Of a DNA stretch of 64,000 nt, positions 22,736 to 32,759 are shown in pieces. The translations under genes were made by a program, and so were the position numbers. Numbering within the stretch: position 1 is the stretch's first letter; every line of letters starts with the position of its first letter. Below the pieces are notes generated by a model. The model saw only the letters and a list, made by a program, of their open reading frames with translations, searched no databases and was not told where the DNA came from. Origin of the DNA: Alnus glutinosa (Eukaryota > Streptophyta > Magnoliopsida > Fagales > Betulaceae); assembly GCF_958979055.1 (NCBI RefSeq), contig NC_084886.1, forward strand, positions 52,435,102 through 52,499,101, read 5' to 3'.

Positions 22736-23412
22736 ATTTATTTTTCCTTTTTTTTTTTCTTAAAAAAGTGAAAGGGCCAAAAAAAAAAAAAAGAAACCAA
22801 ATTAAAGAACTAAAAAAAGTAGAGGAAAAAGCCTTTGCAAAACATATAGGAGAAAGTCCAAACAAGAAAGAAAGGGTGAAAATCAACCAGAATGACGTCT
22901 GGTTGAGGTCGAAATTGCTACATGTTAAGTACAGAAGTTTACACTTCAGTTGATATGATTAACTAGCCAAGTAGATGTAGAAGGAATAATAGATAGAGCT
23001 TCAGAGATGATAGGAGCACTATGTCAGTCTTGTGTATGTTATGGCTTTTGAAGAGTCAAAGTTATTATAAGAGAACCACCTTTTAAAATAAAAGAAGAGA
23101 GCTGTAAAGATAAAGACAAACGAACTGTCAAAAGTGCAACAGAAACTTTTTCATATATGACAGTGCAAGGAAGATTGATAAGAAAAGAGCATTGTATGAT
23201 AGAACTAGAAAAATCCCTACAGACAGCAACATGTGCAGAAAATGAATCCTTAATAGCAGTATTAATCTTTAAAAAGGGAGAGGAAGGTTTCAGCCAAAGA
23301 GCAGGAGGCTGTGAGCACCGGAAAACCCAGGCAGAATGGTGTTTCAAAACAGTTCTATTTATAGTAGCAGAGAGAACAAGAGAATTTGGAACAATATTTT
23401 CATGATGAGGTT
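22736..23412 (-). pseudogene. LINE RNase H-like fragment inserted into a dispersed repeat
   Basis: The minus strand reads WLKPSSPFLKINTAIKDSF, AHVAVCRDFSSSIIQC and LSLQLSSFILKGGSLIITL, the N-terminal half and central Glu/Asp motif of a LINE RNase H-like domain (usual form KINxDAA, VxRDxxG, EGDS). It splits the third copy of the dispersed repeat, whose halves lie at 22664-22735 and 23413-23475. A poly-A/T stretch (22744-22794) marks its probable 3' end. The frame is interrupted. Confidence 0.7.
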
Positions 23413-23840
23413 TATTTGTTGGAGTGCAATATTGCTACTCTGCCCATTTCGACAGCTCTCAGAAATATGGATCACGTTAACATTACCTCTCACTCTGTGC
23501 GGTGGGATTGAGTTGCCTACCCTTCTCATTTACTTTATGTTTTGTACGAATGTTTTTAATTCAATGTCAGAAATGATCTGTTTCAATTTCAACCACGAAA
23601 GGGATTAGAATCTTTTATAATTGAAAATGATTAGTAAATAAAAATCCTATTGACTATTTGTTGTTAAAAAAAAAAAAAATTTGTAAAGAGTTGAATGGAC
23701 GTTACACGTCAATAAAAAGTCCTATATAGCATTATTTATTAAAAATTGTTAATGTGTTTTAAGGGTATTTTTTTTTTATTTTTAAAAAAATAGTATGACG
23801 TAACATATAAGTAAATACAATTTTAAGTATTTTGTTTACG

Positions 23841-24019
23841 AGTAATGCTACATATTATTCATGTGTTCTCCTTTTATTCTCAAAATTGATTTGACTCTTA
23901 AAATTACTATTAAATTTATAATAGACTACTATTGATTTTTCATTCAATAATAATTTGAAGAGCTACATCAATTTTGGGGGGATAAAAGGGAGATATAAGG
24001 ATAATATGTAGCATTACTC
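23841..24019. mobile_element. MITE with GAGTAATGCTACATATT ends
   Basis: The left end GAGTAATGCTACATATT and right end AATATGTAGCATTACTC are near-perfect inverted repeats. Further in, CTCCTTTTATTCTCAAAATTGAT pairs loosely with ATCAATTTTGGGGGGATAAAAGG. About 179 bases. The same GAGTAATGMTA start occurs in other elements of this window. A convincing target duplication was not seen. Confidence 0.7.
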
Positions 24020-24105
24020 ATTCTAAGGTGTTTATTAATATTTTGTTTTCTGATTAAAAAACAAAAGAAAGAAGAATAAAATTTTAGCAAACAAAGTGAG
24101 GAGTG

Positions 24106-24250
24106 TAACGACCCACCCTCAATGACACAATATTGTCCGCTTTTGGCTCTCCAAACCAGACTTCCCAGGAAGTCACCCATCCTGGGATTGTTATCGCAGA
24201 AGCACGCTTAACTACAGAGTTTTGATAGATTCATAACCATCATGGCTTTA
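24106..24250 (-). mobile_element. Cassandra-type LTR fragment (5S-containing), inverted
   Basis: In reverse, this is the 3' part of an LTR ending GGGTGGGTCGTTACA. Before that come ACAATATTGTGTCATTG and a 5S rRNA-like stretch (TTAAGCGTGCTTCTGCGA, GGATGGGTGACTTCCTGGGA). LTRs carrying 5S sequence with a Pol III promoter define Cassandra TRIM elements. Only one LTR end is present; it joins directly to another element's leader at about 24250. Confidence 0.8.
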
Positions 24251-24517
24251 AAACGCGTTGTGATTTAGAATTTACTATCTTTTAAAATAAACTTTTAATC
24301 CTAAGAGTAGTGGTGCAACCTATCCTAAGTCTAGGTTTCCATGTTGCTTCATAGGTTTTTAGCAAGTCAACTTATGATTGACTTTGCTCTAATACCATGC
24401 TGTTACGCCCCCGTTTTGGAAAATAAGGGGATACGTGAATTTGAGAAAAATAAAATCATCCACAAATTCATTTAAAGAAAAAGGGCAATAATCACAAGAT
24501 GTAGATTAATACTCATA

Positions 24518-24585
<68 letters not shown>

Positions 24586-24971
24586 TAACATTTCAGTTAA
24601 TACAAATAAGTCAGGGATCTAAAAAAAAAACATTGTTCATATACAAAAAATCAGCCCGGTCTATGTACTATTGTTTGGGGGGAACTTCTACTATCCTCCA
24701 TAGTAGTCCGGACTTGCAGTGTCATTAACTATACATAAACTAGAAAATAATCCCTGACTAAACACTATGATCACAGGCTATCGAAGCAAACATAAACTCA
24801 TTGATCAGTATCAATGGGCCAGAATTGTGGATCATCATAGGTAGCGACCCCTATGGCTTTGAGGCTAAGAATAAAATGTCCGTGGCCCTAGATTGACAGA
24901 AAATTATATAGATACACGTCATAGAGGTCCATAGTTACGAAAATATATGATGCTCTTGTTTTTATGTTGTT
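24251..24971 (-). mobile_element. Inverted Ty3-type LTR end plus primer-binding site
   Basis: Reading on the minus strand, an LTR ends CCAAAACGGGGGCGTAACA at 24413 and is followed by GCATGGTATTAGAGC, a mutated initiator-Met tRNA primer-binding site, then about 150 bases of leader. The LTR body contains a (TA)n run at 24520-24580. Its end closely matches the plus-strand LTR end at 27689, but the bodies differ, so these are related families rather than one element. Confidence 0.6.
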
Positions 24972-25012
24972 AGACAAATTTCGAGGACGAAATTTTTATT
25001 AGGAAGGAAGGA
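24972..25012 (+). pseudogene. Ty3-type polyprotein tail and polypurine tract
   Basis: The phrase CAAATTTCGAGGACGAAATT followed by AGGAAGGAAGGA just before TATAACACCCC is the signature end of Ty3 chromoviral polyproteins (FRGRNF) and their polypurine tract. Nothing else of pol is present here. Confidence 0.65.
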
Positions 25013-25442
25013 TATAACACCCCAGAAAAATCTAGAGTATTTTGCATAATAAATTAAAAGAGATTAGGTTTAATTTAATTTGAATTCTTTGATAAAGACT
25101 TTTTTGATAAACATGAATAAAATATTGATAAGTAATAAAAAAAAAAAAAGAATTATTATTATTACTGAAAAAAGAAGGGACAGCTAAGCTTTCTTTTGGA
25201 TTGACAAGTGGATTTTTTTTAAATGACACGCACTTCCCTGCATGTCCTCAACGTGTCCAAAATTTTCTCTCTTCTTGACAAGTTTTAAACATGCACCAAA
25301 ACCCCTGTAGAATTAAGCCACGCACGCCACTTTCCCCTTCATCTTTTATTTTCTTGCCTTTTCCCCTTTCTCTTCGATTCTCACTTCTCCTCTGCACAGC
25401 CTTACACACACGAGAATTTGAGAGAGAAAGGAAGAGAAGAGG

Positions 25443-25503
<61 letters not shown>

Positions 25504-27689
25504 GGAGACCGAGAGAGGGAGATCGGAGAGGTTTGATTTTTGGAGTGGGTCATCAGTGGGTCGGAGCTGGCGATGCCGGTGGAGCCAATGAGCATTTTCC
25601 GACGTTTTTCTCGGTACCCAAACGGAAAAAGGCAAGTAAGGCTTGATTTCCACTTTCTTTTTGTTGTTCTGGAGGATTTTTCTTAGAAACACTGATGGGT
25701 ATTGCGAAAATTAATGGGTTGTTTGGGGTTTTCTTCTAATGACCGAATTGGATGTGGAATCTGTTAAAATTCTGGAATTTGTTTGTCGTTGATTATATGA
25801 TTTTGGGTTTTGGTGATATTATGTGATGTTTGTTGCATCTGGAAATTGGGATTCCCAGTTCATGGGTAGCCGATTATGGAGGATTTTTGGTTGTAAAAGC
25901 AGAATGGGTATTGAAGATTTTGGGCATTAATTTTTGTTTGGATGTTAGGGTTGGAAATTATTGATTACTATTTGGTTAATTTAAGAATTAATTTTGGGGA
26001 TATTTTCTGCTTATGGGTATGGTGTTACTAGAGAATGAATTTGATAATAATGATGTTGGATTTGGGAGTTTTCGGTGAAGCTTATGATTTAGTGTCTTGT
26101 GTAAGGTTTGGCCGTGTAGTGTATATGATAATATTGGTGTCAATTTTTGGCATACCTGTTCATGCTCTGTTCTTATTAGAAATAATTTAGAAACTAATTG
26201 CATTTTCTTTACTGACAGTATTGATATCTAGACTTTTATAGAATTGTAGGTAGTCTTTTATTTCATAATAATTGTAGCCAAACAGTGATGAACCTTGAAA
26301 ATTTTACATCATCTCCAAAGGAATATTTAGCTTGCATGACAACTTAGTTATATTCTCTAATGTAAAAGCTCTAGTGACTTATTTACTTTGGACAATAACT
26401 TTAAGCATATTCAGAAGTATATAGCATAAAGTAGAGATGACTATATGAATTAGTTGAATTCAGTTTTGAATAGGGTATTTGATTTGCATAAATTTAAATT
26501 TATGAATGCCCTTTAAATTTATCTTTTGATATTAGTAGAATAAATTGTAATTATCATTTGAATGGTCTCTAAAAATGATCTTATGGTCTAATCTAGGTAG
26601 AGAAATTTAAGAGTCTGCTCAGAAAATCCAGGTAAGGGAACACAACCTTAAAAACCTCGGCAAATTTTTAAATAAAATCTTTTCAAAAGAAAAATGTCGA
26701 GAATTTTCGAAAGACTCATTCACTTTAATATTATTTGTTCTATTATCTCAACTATGAAAAATAATGAATATGTTACCTGTGAATCACATGGATGAATGAA
26801 GCTGATGATTATATGTTATGTGTGCACCATATGAATGAAGAGCATGATGTAATTATGATTTTCAAATATGTATATGATATATGTGCACCATGAGAATGAG
26901 GATGATGATGACTCTCAAAATATATGAGTTACATGTGCACTATATGAACAAGATGATGGAATTATGTTGAATATTTGTTTTATGTGCATCACGCAAAGTT
27001 TTGTCCCACGGTACCATAATGTTGTGATCCGGATCTTATGATGATGATGACGATGGGTAGCGGGGCAACCACACCAAAAGTGTGGGGCTATCGGCCGGGG
27101 GGTTCTCACCTAGGGACCTTCTTAACTCGACAGCTCTCCCCTGTGACGACTGGATGAGTCTATGGGTCCTTCGGGATTGGTCTTATGGACGAGCCAAACA
27201 TGCATCGCTCATGGTAAAAATGCGGAAGTGGGCCAGTGGTAGACAAAACTTACACATTATGAATGATGATTACATATGCACATTTCTTATTGATGCTAAT
27301 ATTTCTATATGTGGACTCTGAAAATTCTAAATTTCTAAATTGAACTTTTTATTCTTCCTTGTGCTACGTTGTGTTACTTACTGAGTTGTCGAACTTACCC
27401 CTTACTACTACAAACTTTTTTAGGATATAATAATCAAAGTCACATTCTGGTAATGGCATAGACCTGGCTAAGAGCAATAGATGGTATCTTGGGGAACTGA
27501 TGTAACCTTTGTAATGTATAATATGTTTCCCTATTGGAAATTTATAACTTTGTGAAAAGCTACTCTTTTAAGGATATATATAAAATAGATGGATAAAATC
27601 TATATCTATTAGATGTATGCTTTATGTAAATGTATTTTTTTTAGGCTCAAGTTCGCGTTCCCCTTACTTTCCAAAACGGGGGCGTAACA
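25013..27689 (+). mobile_element. Long (2.7-kb) LTR of a Ty3-type element
   Basis: Begins TATAACACCCC (normal TG start mutated) directly after a polypurine tract, and ends GGGGGCGTAACA at 27689, directly before AGATGGTATCAGAG (primer-binding site). It thus has internal sequence on both sides, as after recombination between tandem copies. Inside are a (GA)n tract at 25443-25500 and a block at 27054-27170 with GGGGCTATCGGCCGGGG. The open frames across the GA tract are artefacts. Confidence 0.65.
25443..25500. repeat. (GA)n microsatellite
   Basis: About 29 GA units with few interruptions, within the LTR, just downstream of a CT-rich, leader-like segment. Confidence 0.95.
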
Positions 27690-28125
27690 AGATGGTATCA
27701 GAGTAAACGTCGGGAATTTTCAGAAAACTCTTTCACTTGAATATTAATTGTTCTATTATCTCAAGTATGGAATAAGGAATATGTTACTTGCGAACCACAT
27801 GAATGAATGAGAAGACTATGGTGTGAATGAAGATAATGATGAGATTATGATTCTCAAAATATGTATGTGTTACATGTGCACCATATGAACAAGATGATGA
27901 AACTATGATTCACTTACATGAATATATGTTTTATGTGCATCACATAAAGTTTAATCACACGGTACCATAATGATGTGATCCGGATCTTATGATGATGATG
28001 GGTAGCGGGGTAACCACACCAAAAGTGTGGGGCTATCGGCCGGAGGGTTCTCACCTAGGGAACTTCCTAACCCGGCAGCTCTCCCTTGTGACGACAGGAT
28101 GGGCTTATAAGTCCTTCGGGACATC
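27690..28125 (+). repeat. Internal start of a Ty3-type element fused to a duplicated LTR segment
   Basis: After the primer-binding site (27690-27703) the sequence is not gag but a second copy of LTR bases about 26696-27170. It includes GTGTGGGGCTATCGGCC and TGACGAC-GGATG. Copy and original differ at many positions, so the rearrangement is not recent. Confidence 0.6.
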
Positions 28126-28137
28126 CGATAAAATTGG

Positions 28138-28677
28138 GAAGTCTGGTTTAGGGAGCCAAAAGCGGATAATATTGTGTCATTTGGGGTAGGTCGTTACAAA
28201 TAGTATCAGAGCCATAGTCTAGGCTGAGATGGTGGGAGCGTGCACAAGCCCAATGAGGGACGCTAGCGGGTACGCTTGGGTCCAAAGAGGGGGTGATTGT
28301 GACGTTCCACATCGCCTAGGAACGAGGATGTGTTTATATGTATAAATGCACAATTTATGACACAACGCGTTTTAAAGCCGTGATGGTCATGAACCTATAA
28401 GAACTCCGCAGTTAAGCTTGCTTTTGCGAGAGCAATCCCAGGATGGGTGACCTCCTAGGAAGTCTGGTTTGGGGAGCCAAAAGCGGACAATATTGTGTCA
28501 TAAATGCACCATTTATGGCACAACGCGTTTTAAAGCCGTGATGGTCATGAACCTATAAGAGCTCTGCAGTTAAGCGTGCTTTTGCGAGAGCAATCTCAGG
28601 ATGAGTGACCTCCTAGAAAGTCTGGTTTGGGGAGCCAAAAGTGGACAATATTGTGTCATTGGGGATGGGTCGTTACA
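28138..28677 (+). mobile_element. Cassandra TRIM retrotransposon with truncated 5' LTR and doubled 5S domain
   Basis: A 5' LTR remnant ends GGGTAGGTCGTTACA near 28197. It is followed by a primer-binding site (AGTATCAGAGCC) and about 90 bases of interior (CACAAGCCCAATGAGGGACG). The 3' LTR runs 28298-28677, from TGTGACGTTCCAC to GGGTCGTTACA. It has two 5S rRNA-like domains, at about 28381-28464 and 28540-28622, each with CTCCGCAGTTAAGC-type, GCGAGAGCAAT and GGATGGGTGACCTCCT-type motifs. No protein is encoded, as expected for Cassandra. The unit carrying the second 5S domain (28501-28677) is a partial tandem duplication of the first. Confidence 0.85.
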
Positions 28678-28678
28678 A

Positions 28679-28945
28679 GGAGTCTCTTGTCCAAAAATAA
28701 GCTTTTTGCAGATTAAGATTCTCTATAATTATATACTTAAATTTTTTCAAATTCAGGCAAGTTTTTGTGAGAAACCACTTATGGGATCTACCTGACCAAA
28801 TAAAAATTGGATTGCCTAATCACTTATCAGATTAGGTGGGTCTCATAAGTAGTCTCTCACAATCACATTCATAAATTCTCTTAAATTTGAAAAAATAATT
28901 GTAGAATATCGTTATCTGCTTTTTGCCTAAAACTTACTCCCTCGA
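28679..28945. mobile_element. Foldback MITE abutting the Cassandra LTR
   Basis: The two halves are imperfect inverted copies: AGAAACCACTTATGGGATCT on the left pairs with AGATTAGGTGGGTCTCATAAG-type sequence on the right, and the ends read GGAGTCTCTTG and GGGAGTAAGTTTTAGG. It begins right at the end of the LTR. No clear target duplication. Confidence 0.55.
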
Positions 28946-29683
28946 TAAGATAAAGACCTACTAAGCATTATTATTGTTCAAATTACTAAGGTAATAAATA
29001 TGGGTCTTACATGCTCAAACAAGTTTGGACTCCGTGCACACTTCTTGGACAACTAGACCCAAAAGAAATCTCACATTTATCATTTATATTATTAACAATT
29101 TAGATAACAAATTATTAGAGATCCAAATCTGACTCAAACAAGTTGTTTGGATGGACAAGCTAGCTCGTAATCAAACATTTCTCTCGTCTATGTCGGCAAA
29201 GTATTGTAAGAGCATCTTTAGCATAATTAACAAATGAACGACAATAGCCAAATTTGATTATTATATAAGCTATTTCTTTGTCACTATTTAGGGAAAAATG
29301 TCACTATTTCATGCACAATTTATTTGTTTATTTGCTTCTCTTTCTTCTCACCCCTTGAGGATAAATGGTTGTTTTTTCTTCTTTTTTTTCATCATACTTC
29401 ATTGATAACACGTATTCTTCATTTATCACCTGAATGCGATGATGCTTGAGAATAATTGAATGATTTCAATGCCAAGAGAATAATTTCAATGAATTTCTAC
29501 TGTATGGCGTAGCAAAAAGAATGAGAAATCTACTGTAGGTGACTTCGTCAATGTGGAAATTTAATATTTTCTTTGAATTGAGTGTTGGCAATAATATAAC
29601 AATAATAATAATAATAATATTGAAAAGAAGTAGATATGGTATTAAAAAATAAATAAAAATAGGTAGCTAAAGTAAAAAATTGT
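28946..29683. other. Spacer with MITE-like debris
   Basis: Contains GAGCATCTTTAGCATAATTA at 29212, a phrase typical of plant MITE ends and echoed at 34837. No matching end or gene was found. Confidence 0.4.
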
Positions 29684-30536
29684 ATTTTTTCAATAGCTAT
29701 TTTGAGTAATACTGCAGGGATGCTAGCTCTTAGATATCTAATTTCCAAAAAAGGTTGAGGGAATGGATTTTCTCCCATTTTTAGTCGCAGAGCATGTTTC
29801 ACATTAGATAAATGTTTGGTCTCATCTTTTGCCAATATCTCTCTTTATATTAATGGTGCGATGCTTCTGATATTATTATCTTTGTTGGAGTGCAATATTG
29901 CTACTTTGCTCATGTGAACAGCTCTCAGACCATGTTTTGTAGGATATGATTTCAAATGTCGTAAAAGGCTTTGACTTCCCTCATTGAACACCAATTGGTT
30001 TTCAGATGAGAAGGTCAAAGGCCTAATCCAACAAATGGTATCGGAGCTAGGTTAATGGGTTCGAGATGAGGAAGTGTCACGTCGAGAGAGGGATTGTTGG
30101 GGTACAACAATACCACCATGCGTACATGAACAACTCTTAAAACTTGTCTTGCGGTGTGCAATTTCTAATGCCATAAAAGTCTTTGACTTTTTTCACCGGA
30201 CACTAATTAATTTTTCAAATGACATGGACAAAAGGTCAATGACCCAATCCAACAATCTTGAATATCTTCTTTTGTTTCATTGGTAATAGATTGATTCTAC
30301 AATAAAAGCTTATAACCCTGGTTTAGGATACTATACAAATTCAAAAAAAAATTGTAAATTTTCTAATTATGTAATTTAGGTCATTTTTAAGCATAGAAAG
30401 GGTTGGAAAAATTTAACTATCTATATTTAATTTAACTTTCAAATTTGATTATACTTTTTCTCTTTTTCTAATAAAAATTTAGAATTAAATATAGATAGTT
30501 GAAAAAATTACTGTATATTTTTTTTTATTGAGCCAA
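29684..30536. repeat. Dispersed repeat, copy 2 (related to 1604-2440)
   Basis: Collinear with copy 1 over about 850 bases, same orientation. Here the phrase AATGGTATCGGAGCTAGG at about 30035 is better preserved. No coding capacity. Confidence 0.7.
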
Positions 30537-30730
30537 ATTTTTTTAATTTTTATTTGGTGAACAAATTTTGAAGTTTGACCGTGAGAAAAAATTTTAAAAA
30601 AAAATTCAATAAATATAATTTATTTCTTAAAAAATCAAACACTATAGCAGAAAAAATTGATTAAAATATGAATTCTATTCTTACATCCAAACACACGATA
30701 AACTTCCCATCCATTCTGACTTGAAGATTA

Positions 30731-30912
30731 CGTTACAAGCTAGTGGGTGACTTTCAAGCAATCGACCAACTCAATTGGCACACGGAACTTTTTTTTTATA
30801 AGTAAAGCAATCCACCAACTCAATTGGCCCACCGAACTATTTTTTTATAAGTAAAATTGAGTTGGTGGATTGCTTGAAAGTTGAAAGTCATCCACTAGCT
30901 TGTAATGTAATC
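30731..30912. repeat. Inverted repeat (hairpin-forming) downstream of UGT copy 3
   Basis: TTACAAGCTAGTGGGTGACTTTCAAGCAATC (start near 30732) is mirrored near 30865-30912 as GATTGCTTGAAAGTTGAAAG then TCATCCACTAGCTTGTAATG. In the loop, the motif ACCAACTCAATTGGC-CACCGAACT with TTTTTTTATAAGTAAA is repeated. The arms are about 45 bases with few mismatches. Confidence 0.65.
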
Positions 30913-31021
30913 ATAAACTCAATTGGCCCACCGAACTTTAAATACCAAATTAAAAATAATCTTTAATTAATTACCATTTCTTATTCTTACAAGAACTTCG
31001 TAAACTTTTCCGGGCCAGTAA

Positions 31022-31077
31022 CCAAACCAGCCACAAGAAACCTCTGGCCACTCTTCTCCAGCCCTACAGCTATAATT
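31022..31077 (-). pseudogene. UGT relic fragment
   Basis: The minus strand encodes IIAVGLEKSGQRFLV, matching the block IAVGLENSGQRFLWVV just before the donor-binding region of the UGT genes here. No flanking UGT sequence survives. It lies about 150 bases beyond the stop codon of the neighbouring UGT, so a decayed third tandem copy is the simplest reading. Confidence 0.65.
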
Positions 31078-31229
31078 GTTAGATTAAAACATAATCTTAA
31101 TTAATCTACAATAAATTTGTTTGTGTGTGCCATTGGTAGATAATGAAGCCATATATATATATATATATATTCATTCGAAAGAAGCAAGATCAAAACAATA
31201 TAAGAAACAAGCGTATATAAGGACTCCAC

Positions 31230-32657
31230 TCAACACTGTTTCCACGACTCAACGAATTTGGCTAAAGCCAGACGAGACGATCCGCCCTTACTGAGTGCAG
31301 CCTTGGCTTCATTTTTCATAGACAAGGTTCTCGCCCTGATCGAGTTGCCCTCCTCTGACTCCATCAACTCTCTAACTCGTCTCTCCACCTCGGCTGCATC
31401 CACAAACCCATTCTCGGACTCGTTCATTGGCAAAGAAATTCTTATTTCCTCCACCAATATCACCCTATTGAACCTTTGCTCAGCGTAGAGCGGCCAAGAG
31501 ACCATCGGCACGCCCGCGCACACCGCTTCGAGCACCGAGTTCCAGCCGCAGTGAGTCACAAACCCACCAACCGAGTCATGGTTCAACACGGCCACCTGTG
31601 GGGCCCAAGACTTCACTACCAGGCCTCTCTCCTTGGTCCGTTCCAAGAAACCCTCCGGAAGCAACAGATCCAAGTCCGGCTCAGGTTGGGCTGTGACGGC
31701 CAAGCCATGGTCCTGAGTCGGTGGATTGCGCACCACCCACATGAACCTTAACCCACTCCTTTCCAACCCTATAGCTATCTCCTTCAACTGTTCAATTGAA
31801 AACAACCCCAAGCTTCCGAAACACAGAAAGACTACGCTTCCACTCGGTTGCAAGTCAAGCCACCTTAAGCACTCCGGCACGGCTTCTCCGCCACCACCAT
31901 TTCTTTCCTTGCCACCAGCTGCTATCAGAGGTCCTATGCAGAAAATAGGAGGTGTTGGACCGTCCGGGACGCATAGCCCATCTGATATTGCTTTGTTAAC
32001 TCTTGGCTCCAGCGCTTCAAAAGAATTGATAATTATTCCTGCTGATTTAGCCATGCTGAATGCACAGTTTAGAAAGCAGTCGTAGGCCTCATCGTTACGG
32101 TCAAGTAATGGTTTCGGCGTATCGGAGGATGGTATGGGTGGTACGCCAGGAAAGTCAAGAAGGGTGTTAAGGTCTTTGAAGCTTTTGCTGGTGTTTTTGT
32201 GCATGGTGGGGAGATATAGGAAGCAAGAGAGACTACCGGCACAGGAAGTGTGAAAATAGTAGCCAGGGATGTTGAGTTTTTCTGCAACAGAGAGAGCGTG
32301 GAAGCAGAAAGAATCCATGATGAGTGCGTGAATGGTGTAGCTTTTGGAGATGGATAGGAGAGATTGGTGGAGATTAGGATTGTTGAGGCGGAGGAGCTCA
32401 AAGGTAAGTGCTTCATGGTTGGGAGAGGAGGTGGGACGGAGATCAACGTTGGGGAGATTGTGGAAGGTGATGGAGGGGATGGTGGCAGAGACAGCGGCTA
32501 TGTATGGAGCGGTGGAACCGGCGTTGTAAGGTTGGGGGGCAATGAGTATGTGTATGGTGAGTGAAGGCTGGTGGGTGAGTATCAGTTTGGCAAGCTCTAC
32601 CATGGAGATCAGGTGGCCTATGGCTGGTGTTGGGTACAGAACTATAGCCTCCTCCAT
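31230..32657 (-). CDS. UDP-glycosyltransferase, UGT88-like, copy 3
   Basis: Intronless, 475 residues from the ATG ending at 32657 (MEEAIVLYPTPAIGHL). An in-frame ATG at 32762 would add 35 residues (a Lys/Asn-rich stretch with no family counterpart), so the downstream start is preferred. The catalytic His is in AIGHL and the likely partner Asp in LIMDSFC. The PSPG box lies at about 351-394 with WAPQ, HCGWNS, AGVPMVSWPL and YAEQ. A longer loop after RFMWVVRNPP (TQDHGLAVTAQPEPDLD) is shared with copy 4 but not with copies 1-2. Wording is close to UGT88A1/UGT88F. It forms a same-strand tandem pair with the gene at 36353-37789. Acceptor unknown. Confidence 0.95.
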   Translation of the reverse strand: MEEAIVLYPTPAIGHLISMVELAKLILTHQPSLTIHILIAPQPYNAGSTAPYIAAVSATIPSITFHNLPNVDLRPTSSPNHEALTFELLRLNNPNLHQSLLSISKSYTIHALIMDSFCFHALSVAEKLNIPGYYFHTSCAGSLSCFLYLPTMHKNTSKSFKDLNTLLDFPGVPPIPSSDTPKPLLDRNDEAYDCFLNCAFSMAKSAGIIINSFEALEPRVNKAISDGLCVPDGPTPPIFCIGPLIAAGGKERNGGGGEAVPECLRWLDLQPSGSVVFLCFGSLGLFSIEQLKEIAIGLERSGLRFMWVVRNPPTQDHGLAVTAQPEPDLDLLLPEGFLERTKERGLVVKSWAPQVAVLNHDSVGGFVTHCGWNSVLEAVCAGVPMVSWPLYAEQRFNRVILVEEIRISLPMNESENGFVDAAEVERRVRELMESEEGNSIRARTLSMKNEAKAALSKGGSSRLALAKFVESWKQC

Positions 32658-32734
32658 AGCTGCCTGATTTTTTTTGTTTGGGTAAAAGTCTAGGTTCAAT
32701 GGAGAAGCTGCCTGAGTTTTTTTTATGTGCGTAT

Positions 32735-32747
32735 AACTATATACATA
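32735..32747 (-). promoter_or_regulatory. Candidate TATA box of UGT copy 3
   Basis: The minus strand has ATGTATATAG about 80-90 bases before the chosen ATG at 32657. The TATA lies just upstream of the alternative ATG at 32762 in genome coordinates only by a reversed order (it falls inside the longer frame), which supports the shorter protein. Confidence 0.4.
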
Positions 32748-32759
32748 GTGAAATGATCG

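Noticed and set aside
25248-25692. Ser/Leu-rich and Glu/Arg-rich frames
   Set aside because: They are produced by the (GA)n tract in an LTR.
28381-28622. 5S rRNA genes
   Set aside because: The two 5S-like segments carry several changes and lie in a Cassandra LTR with primer site and LTR ends, so they are retrotransposon parts rather than rDNA.
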